This document shows, in pieces, positions 1 to 6,834 of a stretch of DNA of 34,886 bases. The stretch spans positions 1-34,886 of the forward strand of contig NZ_NVQF01000066.1 of the NCBI RefSeq assembly GCF_002592005.1. Direction: 5' to 3'. The notes beneath the pieces were generated by a model. That model searched no databases, had not been told where the DNA came from, and saw only the letters and a list, made by a program, of their open reading frames with translations. A program made the position numbers and the translations under genes. This DNA comes from Mycolicibacterium palauense (GTDB lineage Bacteria > Actinomycetota > Actinomycetes > Mycobacteriales > Mycobacteriaceae). The stretch's first letter is position 1, and each line of letters begins with the position of its first letter.

Positions 1-1
1 G

Positions 2-106
2 GCGACCATCGCGATCAACGGGACCACCGAGACCTTCCCACCCGAGGTCCCCGAGGCCCAACGCACAATCCTGGCCAGCCTCAACATCCCCGAACCGGGG
101 CACTAA
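2..106 (+). CDS. C-terminal fragment of an unrecognised protein, possibly a transposase
   Basis: An open frame enters from the left edge and ends at TAA (104-106), giving the last 34 residues of a protein that ends in NIPEPGH. The pattern (short beta-like stretch with a Gly turn, Pro-rich link, then an ILASL helix) reminds me of the tails of IS1634/IS4-type transposases, but I cannot confirm it. Context is the stronger argument: 18 bases after the stop, the sequence becomes the interrupted 5' end of ogt on the other strand, as expected if a mobile element landed there. Only the tail is visible, so no catalytic residues can be judged. It could also be an ordinary gene brought in by a rearrangement. 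Confidence 0.45.
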   Translation, partial: ATIAINGTTETFPPEVPEAQRTILASLNIPEPGH

Positions 107-124
107 GCAAAATGTCCTAACTCA
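107..124. mobile_element. Putative right end of an inserted element
   Basis: These 18 bases separate the stop of the left-edge gene from the last recognisable ogt base (125). Read inward from the ogt side they are TGAGTTAGGACATTTTGC, which could be a terminal inverted repeat. The other end of the element and any target duplication lie outside the window, so this is inference from the ogt breakpoint. Confidence 0.4.
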
Positions 125-169
125 GGTCAACGGACCGATGGGGCTGTCCACGACGCGATAACGGGTCAC
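125..169 (-). pseudogene. ogt: 5' remnant of ogt (O6-methylguanine-DNA methyltransferase)
   Basis: Directly after alkA, a GTG at 169-167 overlaps the alkA TGA in a GTGA arrangement and reads MTRYRVVDSPIGPLT before a TGA at 124-122. The DSPIGPLT block matches the N-terminus of mycobacterial Ogt as I recall it (M. tuberculosis begins MIHYRTIDSPIGPLT), and ogt follows alkA in M. tuberculosis. Everything after residue 15 is lost, including the DNA-binding and PCHRV methyl-acceptor regions. The breakpoint adjoins the tail of a foreign gene, so insertion is the simplest cause. The rest of ogt may lie beyond the left edge. Confidence 0.8.
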
Positions 170-1653
170 GCTGCCTCCCTGGGCGGCCAATGGTTGACGG
201 GGTGCTCCAGCGCGGTCCACAGGTACTGGGTGGCGTAGGACCGCCACGGTCGCCAGCGCGCACTGTGCTCGGTGAGTTCACGGATGTCGGCGGGCAGGCC
301 GAGCCGACGCGCCGCGGTCCGCACTCCCAGGTCGGTGACCGGGAACGCGTCCGGGTCACCCAGGCCCCGCAGCCCGATCATCTCGGCGGTCCACGGGCCG
401 ACGCCGGGAATCTCCAGCAGCTGCGTCCGCGCCCGGGCCCAATCGGTTCCGGCCCCCAGCACGATGTCCCCGCGGGCCAGTGCCGTGATCAGTGCCCGCA
501 GCGTCCGGCGGCGCGATCCCGGCATGCCGAGTTCGGCGAGATCGGCGTCGGCCAGCTCGCCGATCTCGGGGAACGCCGCGGACAACCCTCCGCCAGGATC
601 GTCGAGCGGGCTGCCGTGCGCGGCGACGAGCCGCGCCCCGAGCGTGCGGGCCGCGCCGGTGGACACCTGCTGACCCAGGACGACGCGGATCGCCAGCTCG
701 GCCCCGTCGACGCTGCGGGGCAGCCGCTGGCCTGGCGCGGCGGCCACCACCGCTCCGAGGCGCCGGTCCGCCCCGAGCGCCTCGTCGACGGCCTGGGGGT
801 CGGCATCCAGGTCGAGCAGTCTTCGGCACCGCGCGATCGCGGTCGTCAGATCGCGGAAGTCGCCGAGCCACAGCTGACAGCGGACGTGGTCGGGGTGCGG
901 GGTCAGGCCGACCACGGCGCGGCCGTGCGGAAGCCGCAGCGCGCGCCGGAACGCCCCGGCCCGCACCTCCTCACAGCCGGGGATCGCTGTCGCGGCCAGG
1001 TGCTCGAAGACGCCGTCGGCGCAGAAGGGTGTGCGGGTCGGCAGCTTGAGCACCAGGGAGCCCGCCGACGCGGCACGGCGATCGCGCGCGGCCCGGGACC
1101 GGCGGCGCAGCTCGGTGGGCGTACTGTCCGATGCCGCCCGGACCGTGTCGTTGAACTGCCTGATGCTGGAGAAGCCCGCCGCGAAGGCGATATCGCCGAG
1201 TGGCAGGTCACTGGTCTCGATGAGCAGGCGCGCGGTCTGGATCCGCTGCGCCTGCGCCAACGCCAGGGGCCCCGCGCCGACCTCGGCCCGCAGCAGCCGC
1301 TGCAGCTGGCGGGTGGTGTAGCCCAACCGGGCCGCCAGCCCGGACACCCCCTCGCGGTCGACGGTCCCCTCGGCGATCAACCGCATCGCCCGCGCCACGA
1401 CATCGCCGCGCACGTTCCATTCGGGCGACCCCGGTGAGGCGTCCGGCCGGCACCGCTTGCACGCGCGGAAACCGGCCCCGAGCGCGGCCGCCGACGTCGG
1501 GTAGAACGCGACGTTGCGGGCCAGCGGGGTCCGGGCCGGACAGCTTGGCCGGCAGTAGATTCCGGTGCTGCGCACCGCGATGACGAACCAGCCGTCGAAC
1601 CGTGCGTCGCGGGACTGCACGGCACGATAGCAGCGGTCGAAATCGTCATGCAC
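166..1653 (-). CDS. alkA: Ada-type regulator fused to AlkA 3-methyladenine DNA glycosylase
   Basis: This protein senses methylation damage and excises alkylated bases. It is about 495 aa, close to the 496 aa of Rv1317c. The order is an Ada zinc domain with four Cys (about residues 34, 38, 65 and 68), an AraC-type helix-turn-helix (about 80-180), an AlkA N-terminal domain, and an HhH-GPD glycosylase domain with the hairpin EIPGVGPWTAEM and the catalytic Asp in PVTDLG (about D441). The frame opens at ATG 1665, but I chose GTG 1653 (VHDDFDR) because it matches the M. tuberculosis start (MHDDFER) and because the ATG lies inside a likely -10 box. Family knowledge says self-methylation of the Ada Cys turns such proteins into activators of their own operon. 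The downstream ogt is broken. Confidence 0.95.
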   Translation of the reverse strand: MHDDFDRCYRAVQSRDARFDGWFVIAVRSTGIYCRPSCPARTPLARNVAFYPTSAAALGAGFRACKRCRPDASPGSPEWNVRGDVVARAMRLIAEGTVDREGVSGLAARLGYTTRQLQRLLRAEVGAGPLALAQAQRIQTARLLIETSDLPLGDIAFAAGFSSIRQFNDTVRAASDSTPTELRRRSRAARDRRAASAGSLVLKLPTRTPFCADGVFEHLAATAIPGCEEVRAGAFRRALRLPHGRAVVGLTPHPDHVRCQLWLGDFRDLTTAIARCRRLLDLDADPQAVDEALGADRRLGAVVAAAPGQRLPRSVDGAELAIRVVLGQQVSTGAARTLGARLVAAHGSPLDDPGGGLSAAFPEIGELADADLAELGMPGSRRRTLRALITALARGDIVLGAGTDWARARTQLLEIPGVGPWTAEMIGLRGLGDPDAFPVTDLGVRTAARRLGLPADIRELTEHSARWRPWRSYATQYLWTALEHPVNHWPPREAA

Positions 1654-1661
1654 AACTGCCA

Positions 1662-1684
1662 CCATTACACGGGGCCACCGACAG
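1662..1684 (-). promoter_or_regulatory. Candidate DNA-damage (PafBC-type) promoter of alkA
   Basis: The minus strand reads CTGTCGGTG (1684-1676), then 8 bases, then TAATGG (1667-1662). The RecA-independent mycobacterial damage motif is TTGTCRGTG-N8-TANNNT, so 8 of 9 upstream positions fit, the spacing is exact, and the -10 has one mismatch at its last base. Transcription from it would start around 1655-1653, at the GTG start, giving a leaderless mRNA. Confidence 0.55.
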
Positions 1685-1961
1685 TACTAGCGGAAATCCG
1701 ACATCGCAGCGGCGCCGCCGCCCGGCAGGAACCTCGGTCGGATCCCGATCAGCACCGACGGCACCGGACCGGACTCCTCTTCGACGATCCCACGTCCGCG
1801 TCCGCCACCACGACGCAGCCGTGGTCACCGCCATGCGCCTTCCGAACGTTGACCACCCCGTGCATCGTTCTCCGACAACGCCTGGTTCACCGGCCCCGGA
1901 GCCACCATGCTCGGCGGGGTCGACATCGGTTTCCTCGTGTCCGCGACGCCGGCCGGCGGCC
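1685..1961. other. Intergenic region without a convincing gene
   Basis: About 280 bases lie between the alkA promoter and the stop of the cyclase gene. Open frames exist on both strands but none has a recognisable domain or a clear ribosome-binding site. A short plus-strand stretch from about 1850 (reading DNAWFTGPGATM in part) is protein-like in composition and may be a decayed gene, but I cannot identify it. Confidence 0.4.
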
Positions 1962-3575
1962 CTATGCCGGCGACGCCAGCGTGGTGGGGCTGTCATAGCC
2001 CCGCAGCGTCACCGTGTCGCCGAAGGTCCAGTGGGCGGCCTCGCTCTCGGCTGCGCCGCGAACGGCCGCCGCGGCGGCCAGCAGCCGGCCCGGCGTCGAC
2101 TTCGCCAGCTCGCAGAGCCGGGCGGCCTCGTTGACCGGCTCGCCGATCACGGTGTACTCGAAGCGTTCGTGGGCCCCGACGTTGCCGGCGACCACCTGCC
2201 CGGCGGCCACACCGATGCCGGCCTCGCATTCGGGCACCTCGCTGCGCAGCCGCCGCGCGATCGAGCGGGCCGCCCCCAGCGCGGCGTCCTCGGGGCAGTC
2301 CAGGTCGTTGGGGGCCCCGAACACCGCCAGGCAGGCGTCTCCCTCGAACTTGTTGACCAGCCCGTCGTAGCGGTCCACCTCGTCGACGACGACGGCGAAG
2401 AACCGGTTGAGCAGCGTCACGATCTCGGTGGCGGGCCTGCTGGTGACCAGCTGGGTCGAGCCGACGATGTCGACGAAGACCACGGCGGCGTGGCGTTCCT
2501 CGCCGCCGAGCTCGATGCGGCCCGACTCGGCGGCGGCCGCCACGGTGCGGCCGACGTGGCGGCCGAACAGGTCGCGGACCCGTTCGCGCTCCCGCAGCCC
2601 GGTGACCATCGAGTTGAATCCGCGTTGCAGCTCGCCCAGCTCGGTCCCGTCGAACACCACCACATTCGTCTGCAGGTCGCCCTTCTCGACCCGGTCGAGC
2701 GCGGCGCGCACCACCCGCACCGGTGTCGTGGTCAGCCAGGACAGGATCCACATCAGGATGAACCCGAACACCAGGGCGAACCCGGCCAGGATGATCACCG
2801 CCACCGCGAACTGCGTGCGGGTGACATTGCGCAGGAACAGCGTGATACCGGCCGAGAGCAGAATGCCCAGCACCGGCACCCCCGAACCCAGCGCCCACAC
2901 CAGCAGGGTGCGGCCCATGATGCCCGGGGCCAGGCGGCGCGGCGGTGGGCCCGCCTCGAGCGCCTGCGCGGCCACCGGACGCAACGCGAACTCGGTGAAC
3001 AGGTAGCAGCTCGTGGAGACCACGATGCCGCTGAAGCTGATGCCCAGCAGCATCTTCGGGACGAACCGGGAGTCGGCCAGCCCGTAGAGCAGGGTCAGCA
3101 ACACCGTCCCGCCGCCCCACAGGATCAACAGCACCCGGGTCAACCGCCACGGCGCCTTGAAGGTGTTGACCTGGTCGGCGCGGGTCGGTGGGCGTTCCTC
3201 GATCGACCAGCGCACGTTGTCGATCACCCGCAGCGTCGCCCAGGCCCCGCCGACCACCAGCGCGCCGGCCACATAGGCCGGCGCGACGACGAAGGTGATC
3301 CACCGGACGTCGGGGCCGAACACGTTGGGCGTGGGAAAGGCCACCGTGGCCACCAGCATCGCGACACCGATGCCGATGATGTTGGCCAGCAGGACGAACG
3401 TGGTGAGGATCACCTGGATGCGCACGCGGCGCCGCCGCTGGGTCTCGGAGACCTTGCCCAACAGCCACGAGCCGAACTCGGGTGTGTCGGGCAGTCGCGC
3501 GCTCTGCCGGGTCATCCGCTCCAGAACACGACCCAGCCGTTGTGCCAGAGTCATGTTCGCGGTCATGGTGCGCAT
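1962..3575 (-). CDS. Membrane class III adenylate/guanylate cyclase with HAMP domain
   Basis: This protein makes a cyclic nucleotide, most likely cAMP from ATP, at the inner membrane. The 537 aa hold six hydrophobic segments (about 55-80, 92-116, 147-166, 175-195, 222-248, 256-281), a HAMP linker (about 282-335) and a cyclase domain (about 360-525). Catalytic positions are present: metal Asp in FVDIVGS (D369) and NKFEGD (D413), Lys409, and the Asn-Arg pair in EPVNEAARL (N482, R486). It matches the Rv1318c-Rv1320c family; M. tuberculosis has three in tandem but only one is here. The start is uncertain: a TAGGCT -10-like box at 3582-3577 favours ATG 3566 or 3554 over 3575. It is divergent from nucS. 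Confidence 0.93.
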   Translation of the reverse strand: MRTMTANMTLAQRLGRVLERMTRQSARLPDTPEFGSWLLGKVSETQRRRRVRIQVILTTFVLLANIIGIGVAMLVATVAFPTPNVFGPDVRWITFVVAPAYVAGALVVGGAWATLRVIDNVRWSIEERPPTRADQVNTFKAPWRLTRVLLILWGGGTVLLTLLYGLADSRFVPKMLLGISFSGIVVSTSCYLFTEFALRPVAAQALEAGPPPRRLAPGIMGRTLLVWALGSGVPVLGILLSAGITLFLRNVTRTQFAVAVIILAGFALVFGFILMWILSWLTTTPVRVVRAALDRVEKGDLQTNVVVFDGTELGELQRGFNSMVTGLRERERVRDLFGRHVGRTVAAAAESGRIELGGEERHAAVVFVDIVGSTQLVTSRPATEIVTLLNRFFAVVVDEVDRYDGLVNKFEGDACLAVFGAPNDLDCPEDAALGAARSIARRLRSEVPECEAGIGVAAGQVVAGNVGAHERFEYTVIGEPVNEAARLCELAKSTPGRLLAAAAAVRGAAESEAAHWTFGDTVTLRGYDSPTTLASPA

Positions 3576-3627
3576 CAGCCTAGTTCGTGACCGGCGACGC
3601 CAGTCCGGAGTTCGTGGCCACGGGCTC

Positions 3628-3633
3628 TATGGT
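3628..3633 (+). promoter_or_regulatory. -10 box of nucS
   Basis: TATGGT fits TANNNT and ends 7 bases before the GTG of nucS, so the mRNA is probably leaderless. This box also decides the start over the upstream in-frame ATG 3587 and ATG 3629. Confidence 0.6.
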
Positions 3634-3640
3634 GGATCGG

Positions 3641-4312
3641 GTGCGTCTCGTGATCGCCCAGTGCACCGTGGACTACGTCGGCCGGCTGACCGCGCATCTG
3701 CCGTCGGCGCGGCGGCTGCTGCTGATCAAGGCCGACGGCTCGGTCAGCGTGCACGCCGACGACCGGGCCTACAAGCCGCTGAACTGGATGAGCCCGCCGT
3801 GCTGGCTGATCGAACAGGCCGACGGCCCGCAGCCGGTGTGGGTGGTGGAGAACAAAGCCGGTGAGCAGCTGCGCATCACCGTCGAGGACATCGAACACGA
3901 CTCCAGCCACGAACTCGGTGTCGATCCCGGCCTGGTCAAGGACGGTGTCGAGGCGCACCTGCAGGCCCTGCTGGCCGAACACGTCGAACTGCTCGGCGTG
4001 GGCTACACGCTGGTGCGCCGGGAGTACATGACCGCGATCGGGCCGGTGGACCTGCTGTGCCGCGACGAGCAGGGGCGTTCGGTGGCCGTCGAGATCAAGC
4101 GGCGCGGGGAGATCGACGGTGTCGAGCAGCTCACCCGCTACCTGGAACTGCTCAACCGGGACACGCTGCTGGCGCCGGTCAGCGGGGTGTTCGCGGCCCA
4201 GCAGATCAAGCCGCAGGCGCGCACTCTCGCGGTTGATCGTGGAATCCGTTGCGTGACACTGGACTATGACCAGATGCGGGGCATGGACAACGACGAGTAC
4301 CGGCTGTTCTGA
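3641..4312 (+). CDS. nucS: Mismatch-specific endonuclease NucS/EndoMS
   Basis: NucS is the core of the non-canonical mismatch repair of actinobacteria, which lack MutS and MutL. It cuts both strands at G-T, G-G and T-T mismatches. The 223 aa match the family length (226 in M. tuberculosis). The N-terminal DNA-binding domain begins RLVIAQCTVDYVGRL, and the RecB-like nuclease domain carries GPVDLLC and VAVEIKRRGEIDG with the Asp, Glu and Lys catalytic residues. The C-terminal EYRLF resembles the sliding-clamp binding tail known for this family. GTG 3641 is chosen because the first conserved residues follow it and a -10 box sits 7 bases upstream. The stop overlaps the next gene by one base (TGATG), so the two are translationally linked. 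Confidence 0.97.
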   Translation: MRLVIAQCTVDYVGRLTAHLPSARRLLLIKADGSVSVHADDRAYKPLNWMSPPCWLIEQADGPQPVWVVENKAGEQLRITVEDIEHDSSHELGVDPGLVKDGVEAHLQALLAEHVELLGVGYTLVRREYMTAIGPVDLLCRDEQGRSVAVEIKRRGEIDGVEQLTRYLELLNRDTLLAPVSGVFAAQQIKPQARTLAVDRGIRCVTLDYDQMRGMDNDEYRLF

Positions 4313-4608
4313 TGGGGCGGCGACGCGGCGCGGGCAAGCGGGGCAGGCCGGTGCCGCCCCTTCCCGCGCCCCGACGCACCGAGACCGGGCCCGACGGCTA
4401 CGACTACGAGGTACGACAGGTCTCGGGAGCCCGTGCTAGCAAGATCTACCGCTGCCCGGGCTGCGATCACGAGATCCGGGTCGGCATCGCCCACGTCGTG
4501 GTCTGGCCGGCCGATCTCGGGGAATCCGCGCTCGACGACCGGCGGCACTGGCACACGCCGTGCTGGACGCACAGATCGACCCGCGGTCCCACCAGGAAGT
4601 GGTCCTAG
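4312..4608 (+). CDS. Small conserved Zn-ribbon-like protein (Rv1322 type)
   Basis: A 98-aa basic protein of unknown function. The N-terminus is rich in Arg, Lys, Gly and Pro. The core holds CPGCDHEI (about residues 48-55) and later HWHTPCW, a CxxC plus HxxxC set likely to bind one zinc ion. From memory, Rv1322 in M. tuberculosis has the same size and position. It overlaps the nucS stop by one base, so it is made with NucS, and an auxiliary or nucleic-acid-binding role would fit but is not shown. The next gene converges on it with a 9-base gap. Confidence 0.85.
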   Translation: MGRRRGAGKRGRPVPPLPAPRRTETGPDGYDYEVRQVSGARASKIYRCPGCDHEIRVGIAHVVVWPADLGESALDDRRHWHTPCWTHRSTRGPTRKWS

Positions 4609-4617
4609 CGGTAACCG

Positions 4618-5094
4618 TCAGTGACTGCCCTCGGCGGCCGGCTCGACGAGCTCGATCAGCACGCCGCCGGCGTCCTTCGGGTGGACGAAGTTGATCCGCG
4701 AATCGGCCGTGCCGCGCCGGGGGGCGTCGTAGAGCAGCCGCACACCCTGCTCGCGCAGCCGGGCCGAGAGCGCATCGAGATCGCCGGTGCGGTAGGCCAG
4801 CTGCTGCAGGCCGGGACCGCGCTTGTCGAGGAACTTCGCGATCGTCGAGGAATCGTCGACCGGGGCCATCAGCTGCAGCTGGGCCGAGCCGACCGGCGCG
4901 CCGCGCACGGTGAGCATCGCCTCGACGATGCCCTGCTCCTCGTTGAGCTCCTCGTGCAGGACGATCATGCCGAGGTGGTCGTGGTACCACTTCTTCGCGG
5001 CCTCCAGATCGGGGACCGCGATACCGACGTGGTCGATGGCGGTAACCAGCGCGGTCGCCAGGACTGGGCGGGCGTCAACCTGATCTGTGGTCAT
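4618..5094 (-). CDS. mce: Methylmalonyl-CoA epimerase (VOC fold)
   Basis: This enzyme interconverts (2R)- and (2S)-methylmalonyl-CoA between propionyl-CoA carboxylase and methylmalonyl-CoA mutase. The 158 aa form two VOC half-domains. Visible metal-site candidates are His22 (IDHVGIAV), a Gln in QLQLMAP (71 or 73) and Glu147 (LIELVE). The usual LHHIAY motif that supplies a metal-binding His reads LQQLAY (Gln96-Gln97) here. The first 15 residues form a polar extension common in mycobacterial homologues. ATG 5094 is supported by a -10 box 6 bases upstream. The gene is divergent from the thiolase gene. The gene symbol follows the enzyme name; it is not the mce virulence locus. Confidence 0.9.
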   Translation of the reverse strand: MTTDQVDARPVLATALVTAIDHVGIAVPDLEAAKKWYHDHLGMIVLHEELNEEQGIVEAMLTVRGAPVGSAQLQLMAPVDDSSTIAKFLDKRGPGLQQLAYRTGDLDALSARLREQGVRLLYDAPRRGTADSRINFVHPKDAGGVLIELVEPAAEGSH

Positions 5095-5100
5095 AACATC

Positions 5101-5106
5101 AAGGTA
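5101..5106 (-). promoter_or_regulatory. -10 box of the epimerase gene
   Basis: The minus strand reads TACCTT (TANNNT) followed by 6 bases and the ATG at 5094, the arrangement of a leaderless transcript. Confidence 0.5.
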
Positions 5107-5175
5107 ACCTGCGGGAGAAGATTGCGCTTCTGCCCCCGGTCGGATCGGACCGCGAGAACAGCCTTGGAGGAGTTA

Positions 5176-6357
5176 ATGACGACGTCGGTAATTGTTGCTG
5201 GAGCCCGCACTCCGATCGGCAAGCTCTCCGGTTCGTTGAAGGATTTTTCGGCGTCGGATCTCGGCGGGATCGCCATCAAGGGGGCGCTGGAGAAGGGCGG
5301 GGTGGACCCCTCGGCCGTGCAGTACGTGATCATGGGCCAGGTGCTGACCGCCGGCGCCGGCCAGATGCCGGCGCGGCAGTCCGCGGTGGCCGGCGGGATC
5401 CCGTGGGACGTGCCCGCGCTGACGATCAACAAGATGTGCCTGTCGGGTATCGACGCCATCGCGCTGGCCGACCAGCTCATCCGCGCCGGCGAGTTCGACG
5501 TGGTGGTCGCCGGCGGCCAGGAGTCGATGACCCGGGCCCCGCACCTGTTGATGGATTCGCGGGCCGGCTACAAGTACGGCGACGTGGTGGTCAAGGACCA
5601 CCTGGCCTACGACGGCCTGCATGACGTGTTCACCGATCAGCCGATGGGTGCGCTGACCGAACAGCGCAACGACGCCGACCGGTTCACCCGCGCCGAGCAG
5701 GACGAATACGCCGCCTCCTCGCACCGGAAGGCCGCCGCGGCCTGGAAGGACGGCGTCTTCGCCGACGAAGTGGTCACGGTGCCCATCCCGCAGCGCAAGG
5801 GCGACCCGATCGAGTTCGCAGAGGACGAGGGCATCCGCGCCAACACCACCGTGGAATCGCTGTCGGGCCTCAAGCCCGCCTTCCGCAAGGACGGCACGAT
5901 CACCGCCGGGTCGGCCTCGCAGATCTCCGACGGCGCCTGCGCGGTGGTGGTGATGAGCAAGGACAAGGCCATCGAACTGGGGCTGGACTGGCTCTGTGAG
6001 ATCGGTGCGCACGGCGTGGTCGCCGGCCCGGACTCCACCCTGCAGTCCCAGCCGGCCAACGCGATCAAGAAGGCGATGGCCCGGGAGGGCATCGGCGTCG
6101 ACGACCTCGACGTGGTGGAGATCAACGAGGCCTTTGCCGCGGTGGCGCTGGCGTCGACCAGGGAGCTGGGCATCGACCCGGAGAAGGTCAACGTCAACGG
6201 TGGCGCGATCGCCGTCGGGCATCCGATCGGGATGTCGGGCGCCCGCATCGCCCTGCACGTCGCGCTGGAACTCAAGCGGCGTGGCTCGGGGATCGGCGTC
6301 GCGGCGCTGTGCGGTGCCGGCGGTCAGGGCGACGCCCTGGTGCTGCGGGCGGGCTGA
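5176..6357 (+). CDS. fadA4: Acetyl-CoA acetyltransferase (thiolase)
   Basis: A 393-aa thiolase that condenses or cleaves acyl-CoA units (acetoacetyl-CoA with two acetyl-CoA). The catalytic set is complete: nucleophile Cys88 in NKMCLSG, His349 in GHPIGMSG and Cys379 in CGAGG, plus the NEAFA motif. Length and order match Rv1323 (fadA4). The frame is open far upstream, but the start is ATG 5176: it has a strong Shine-Dalgarno GGAGGAG at 5166-5172 and begins directly with the conserved VIVAGARTPIG. It therefore has a leader, unlike several neighbours. It is divergent from methylmalonyl-CoA epimerase, consistent with short-chain acyl-CoA metabolism. Confidence 0.95.
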   Translation: MTTSVIVAGARTPIGKLSGSLKDFSASDLGGIAIKGALEKGGVDPSAVQYVIMGQVLTAGAGQMPARQSAVAGGIPWDVPALTINKMCLSGIDAIALADQLIRAGEFDVVVAGGQESMTRAPHLLMDSRAGYKYGDVVVKDHLAYDGLHDVFTDQPMGALTEQRNDADRFTRAEQDEYAASSHRKAAAAWKDGVFADEVVTVPIPQRKGDPIEFAEDEGIRANTTVESLSGLKPAFRKDGTITAGSASQISDGACAVVVMSKDKAIELGLDWLCEIGAHGVVAGPDSTLQSQPANAIKKAMAREGIGVDDLDVVEINEAFAAVALASTRELGIDPEKVNVNGGAIAVGHPIGMSGARIALHVALELKRRGSGIGVAALCGAGGQGDALVLRAG

Positions 6358-6375
6358 TCCCGGACCCGGAACTCC

Positions 6376-6415
6376 ACTACGCGTTGTAGTAGCTGGCGGT
6401 CGGGTTGGGCACAAT
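6376..6415 (+). promoter_or_regulatory. Promoter region of the DUF3817 gene with a small inverted repeat
   Basis: CACAAT (6410-6415) lies 7 bases before ATG 6423 and can serve as a -10 for a leaderless mRNA. Upstream, ACTAC and GTAGT (6376-6380 and 6386-6390) form a perfect 5-bp inverted repeat with a 5-base centre, which could be an operator or the remains of a fadA4 terminator. Confidence 0.35.
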
Positions 6416-6422
6416 GGACGCC

Positions 6423-6815
6423 ATGGCAGATGGTGTGACGAGTTCCTTCGACATCCGCACGACCGCGGGCCGGTTCCGCCTGGTGGCCTTCGCCGAGGCG
6501 GTCAGCTGGGTCGGCCTGCTGGCCGGGATGTACTTCAAGTACCTGGGCACCCCGCGCACCGAGATCGGCGTCAAGATCTTCGGGATGGCCCACGGCCTGG
6601 TGTTCATCGCCTTCGTGCTCACCGCGCTGGCGGCCGGCATCGCCTTCCGCTGGTCGGTGACCACGTGGTTGCTGGCGTTGCTGGCGAGCATCGTCCCGCT
6701 CGGCAGTGTGATCTTCCTCATATGGGCTGACCGGGGGGCCCGGCTGGGCGAAACGGCGCCCGTCGGGCCCACCGTCGCGGATTCGGCGCGGGCGGGCCAA
6801 CCGGTCACCGAGTGA
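6423..6815 (+). CDS. DUF3817 small integral membrane protein
   Basis: A 130-aa membrane protein of unknown function. Three hydrophobic helices are visible (about residues 19-40, 52-75 and 80-102), joined by the signature-like stretch YLGTPRTEIGVKIFGMAHG typical of DUF3817. A polar Pro/Ala-rich tail follows. In-frame starts also exist at 6405 (TTG) and 6414 (ATG). I chose ATG 6423 for its spacing from the -10-like CACAAT. It lies in the same direction between fadA4 and the thioredoxin-like gene. It is not in the M. tuberculosis block as I remember it. Confidence 0.85.
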   Translation: MADGVTSSFDIRTTAGRFRLVAFAEAVSWVGLLAGMYFKYLGTPRTEIGVKIFGMAHGLVFIAFVLTALAAGIAFRWSVTTWLLALLASIVPLGSVIFLIWADRGARLGETAPVGPTVADSARAGQPVTE

Positions 6816-6834
6816 CCGTGACAGACTTGTCTTC

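Noticed and set aside
101..111. CACTAAGCAAA occurs at 101-111 and again at 32781-32791
   Set aside because: Only 11 bases match, the flanks differ completely, and the second copy is not at a gene break. Probably chance, though unusual for this GC content.
190..1437. Long plus-strand open frame of 415 codons across alkA
   Set aside because: It is antisense to a clear AlkA protein, is rich in Arg, Gly and Pro and shows no domain; a product of high GC.
1602..3590. 662-codon plus-strand frame over the cyclase gene
   Set aside because: Low-complexity His/Arg/Gly/Gln composition typical of the reverse frame of a high-GC gene; the cyclase on the minus strand has all motifs.
4609..4617. CGGTAACCG considered as a terminator between two convergent genes
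   Set aside because: The arms are four bases with a one-base loop; too short to form a hairpin.
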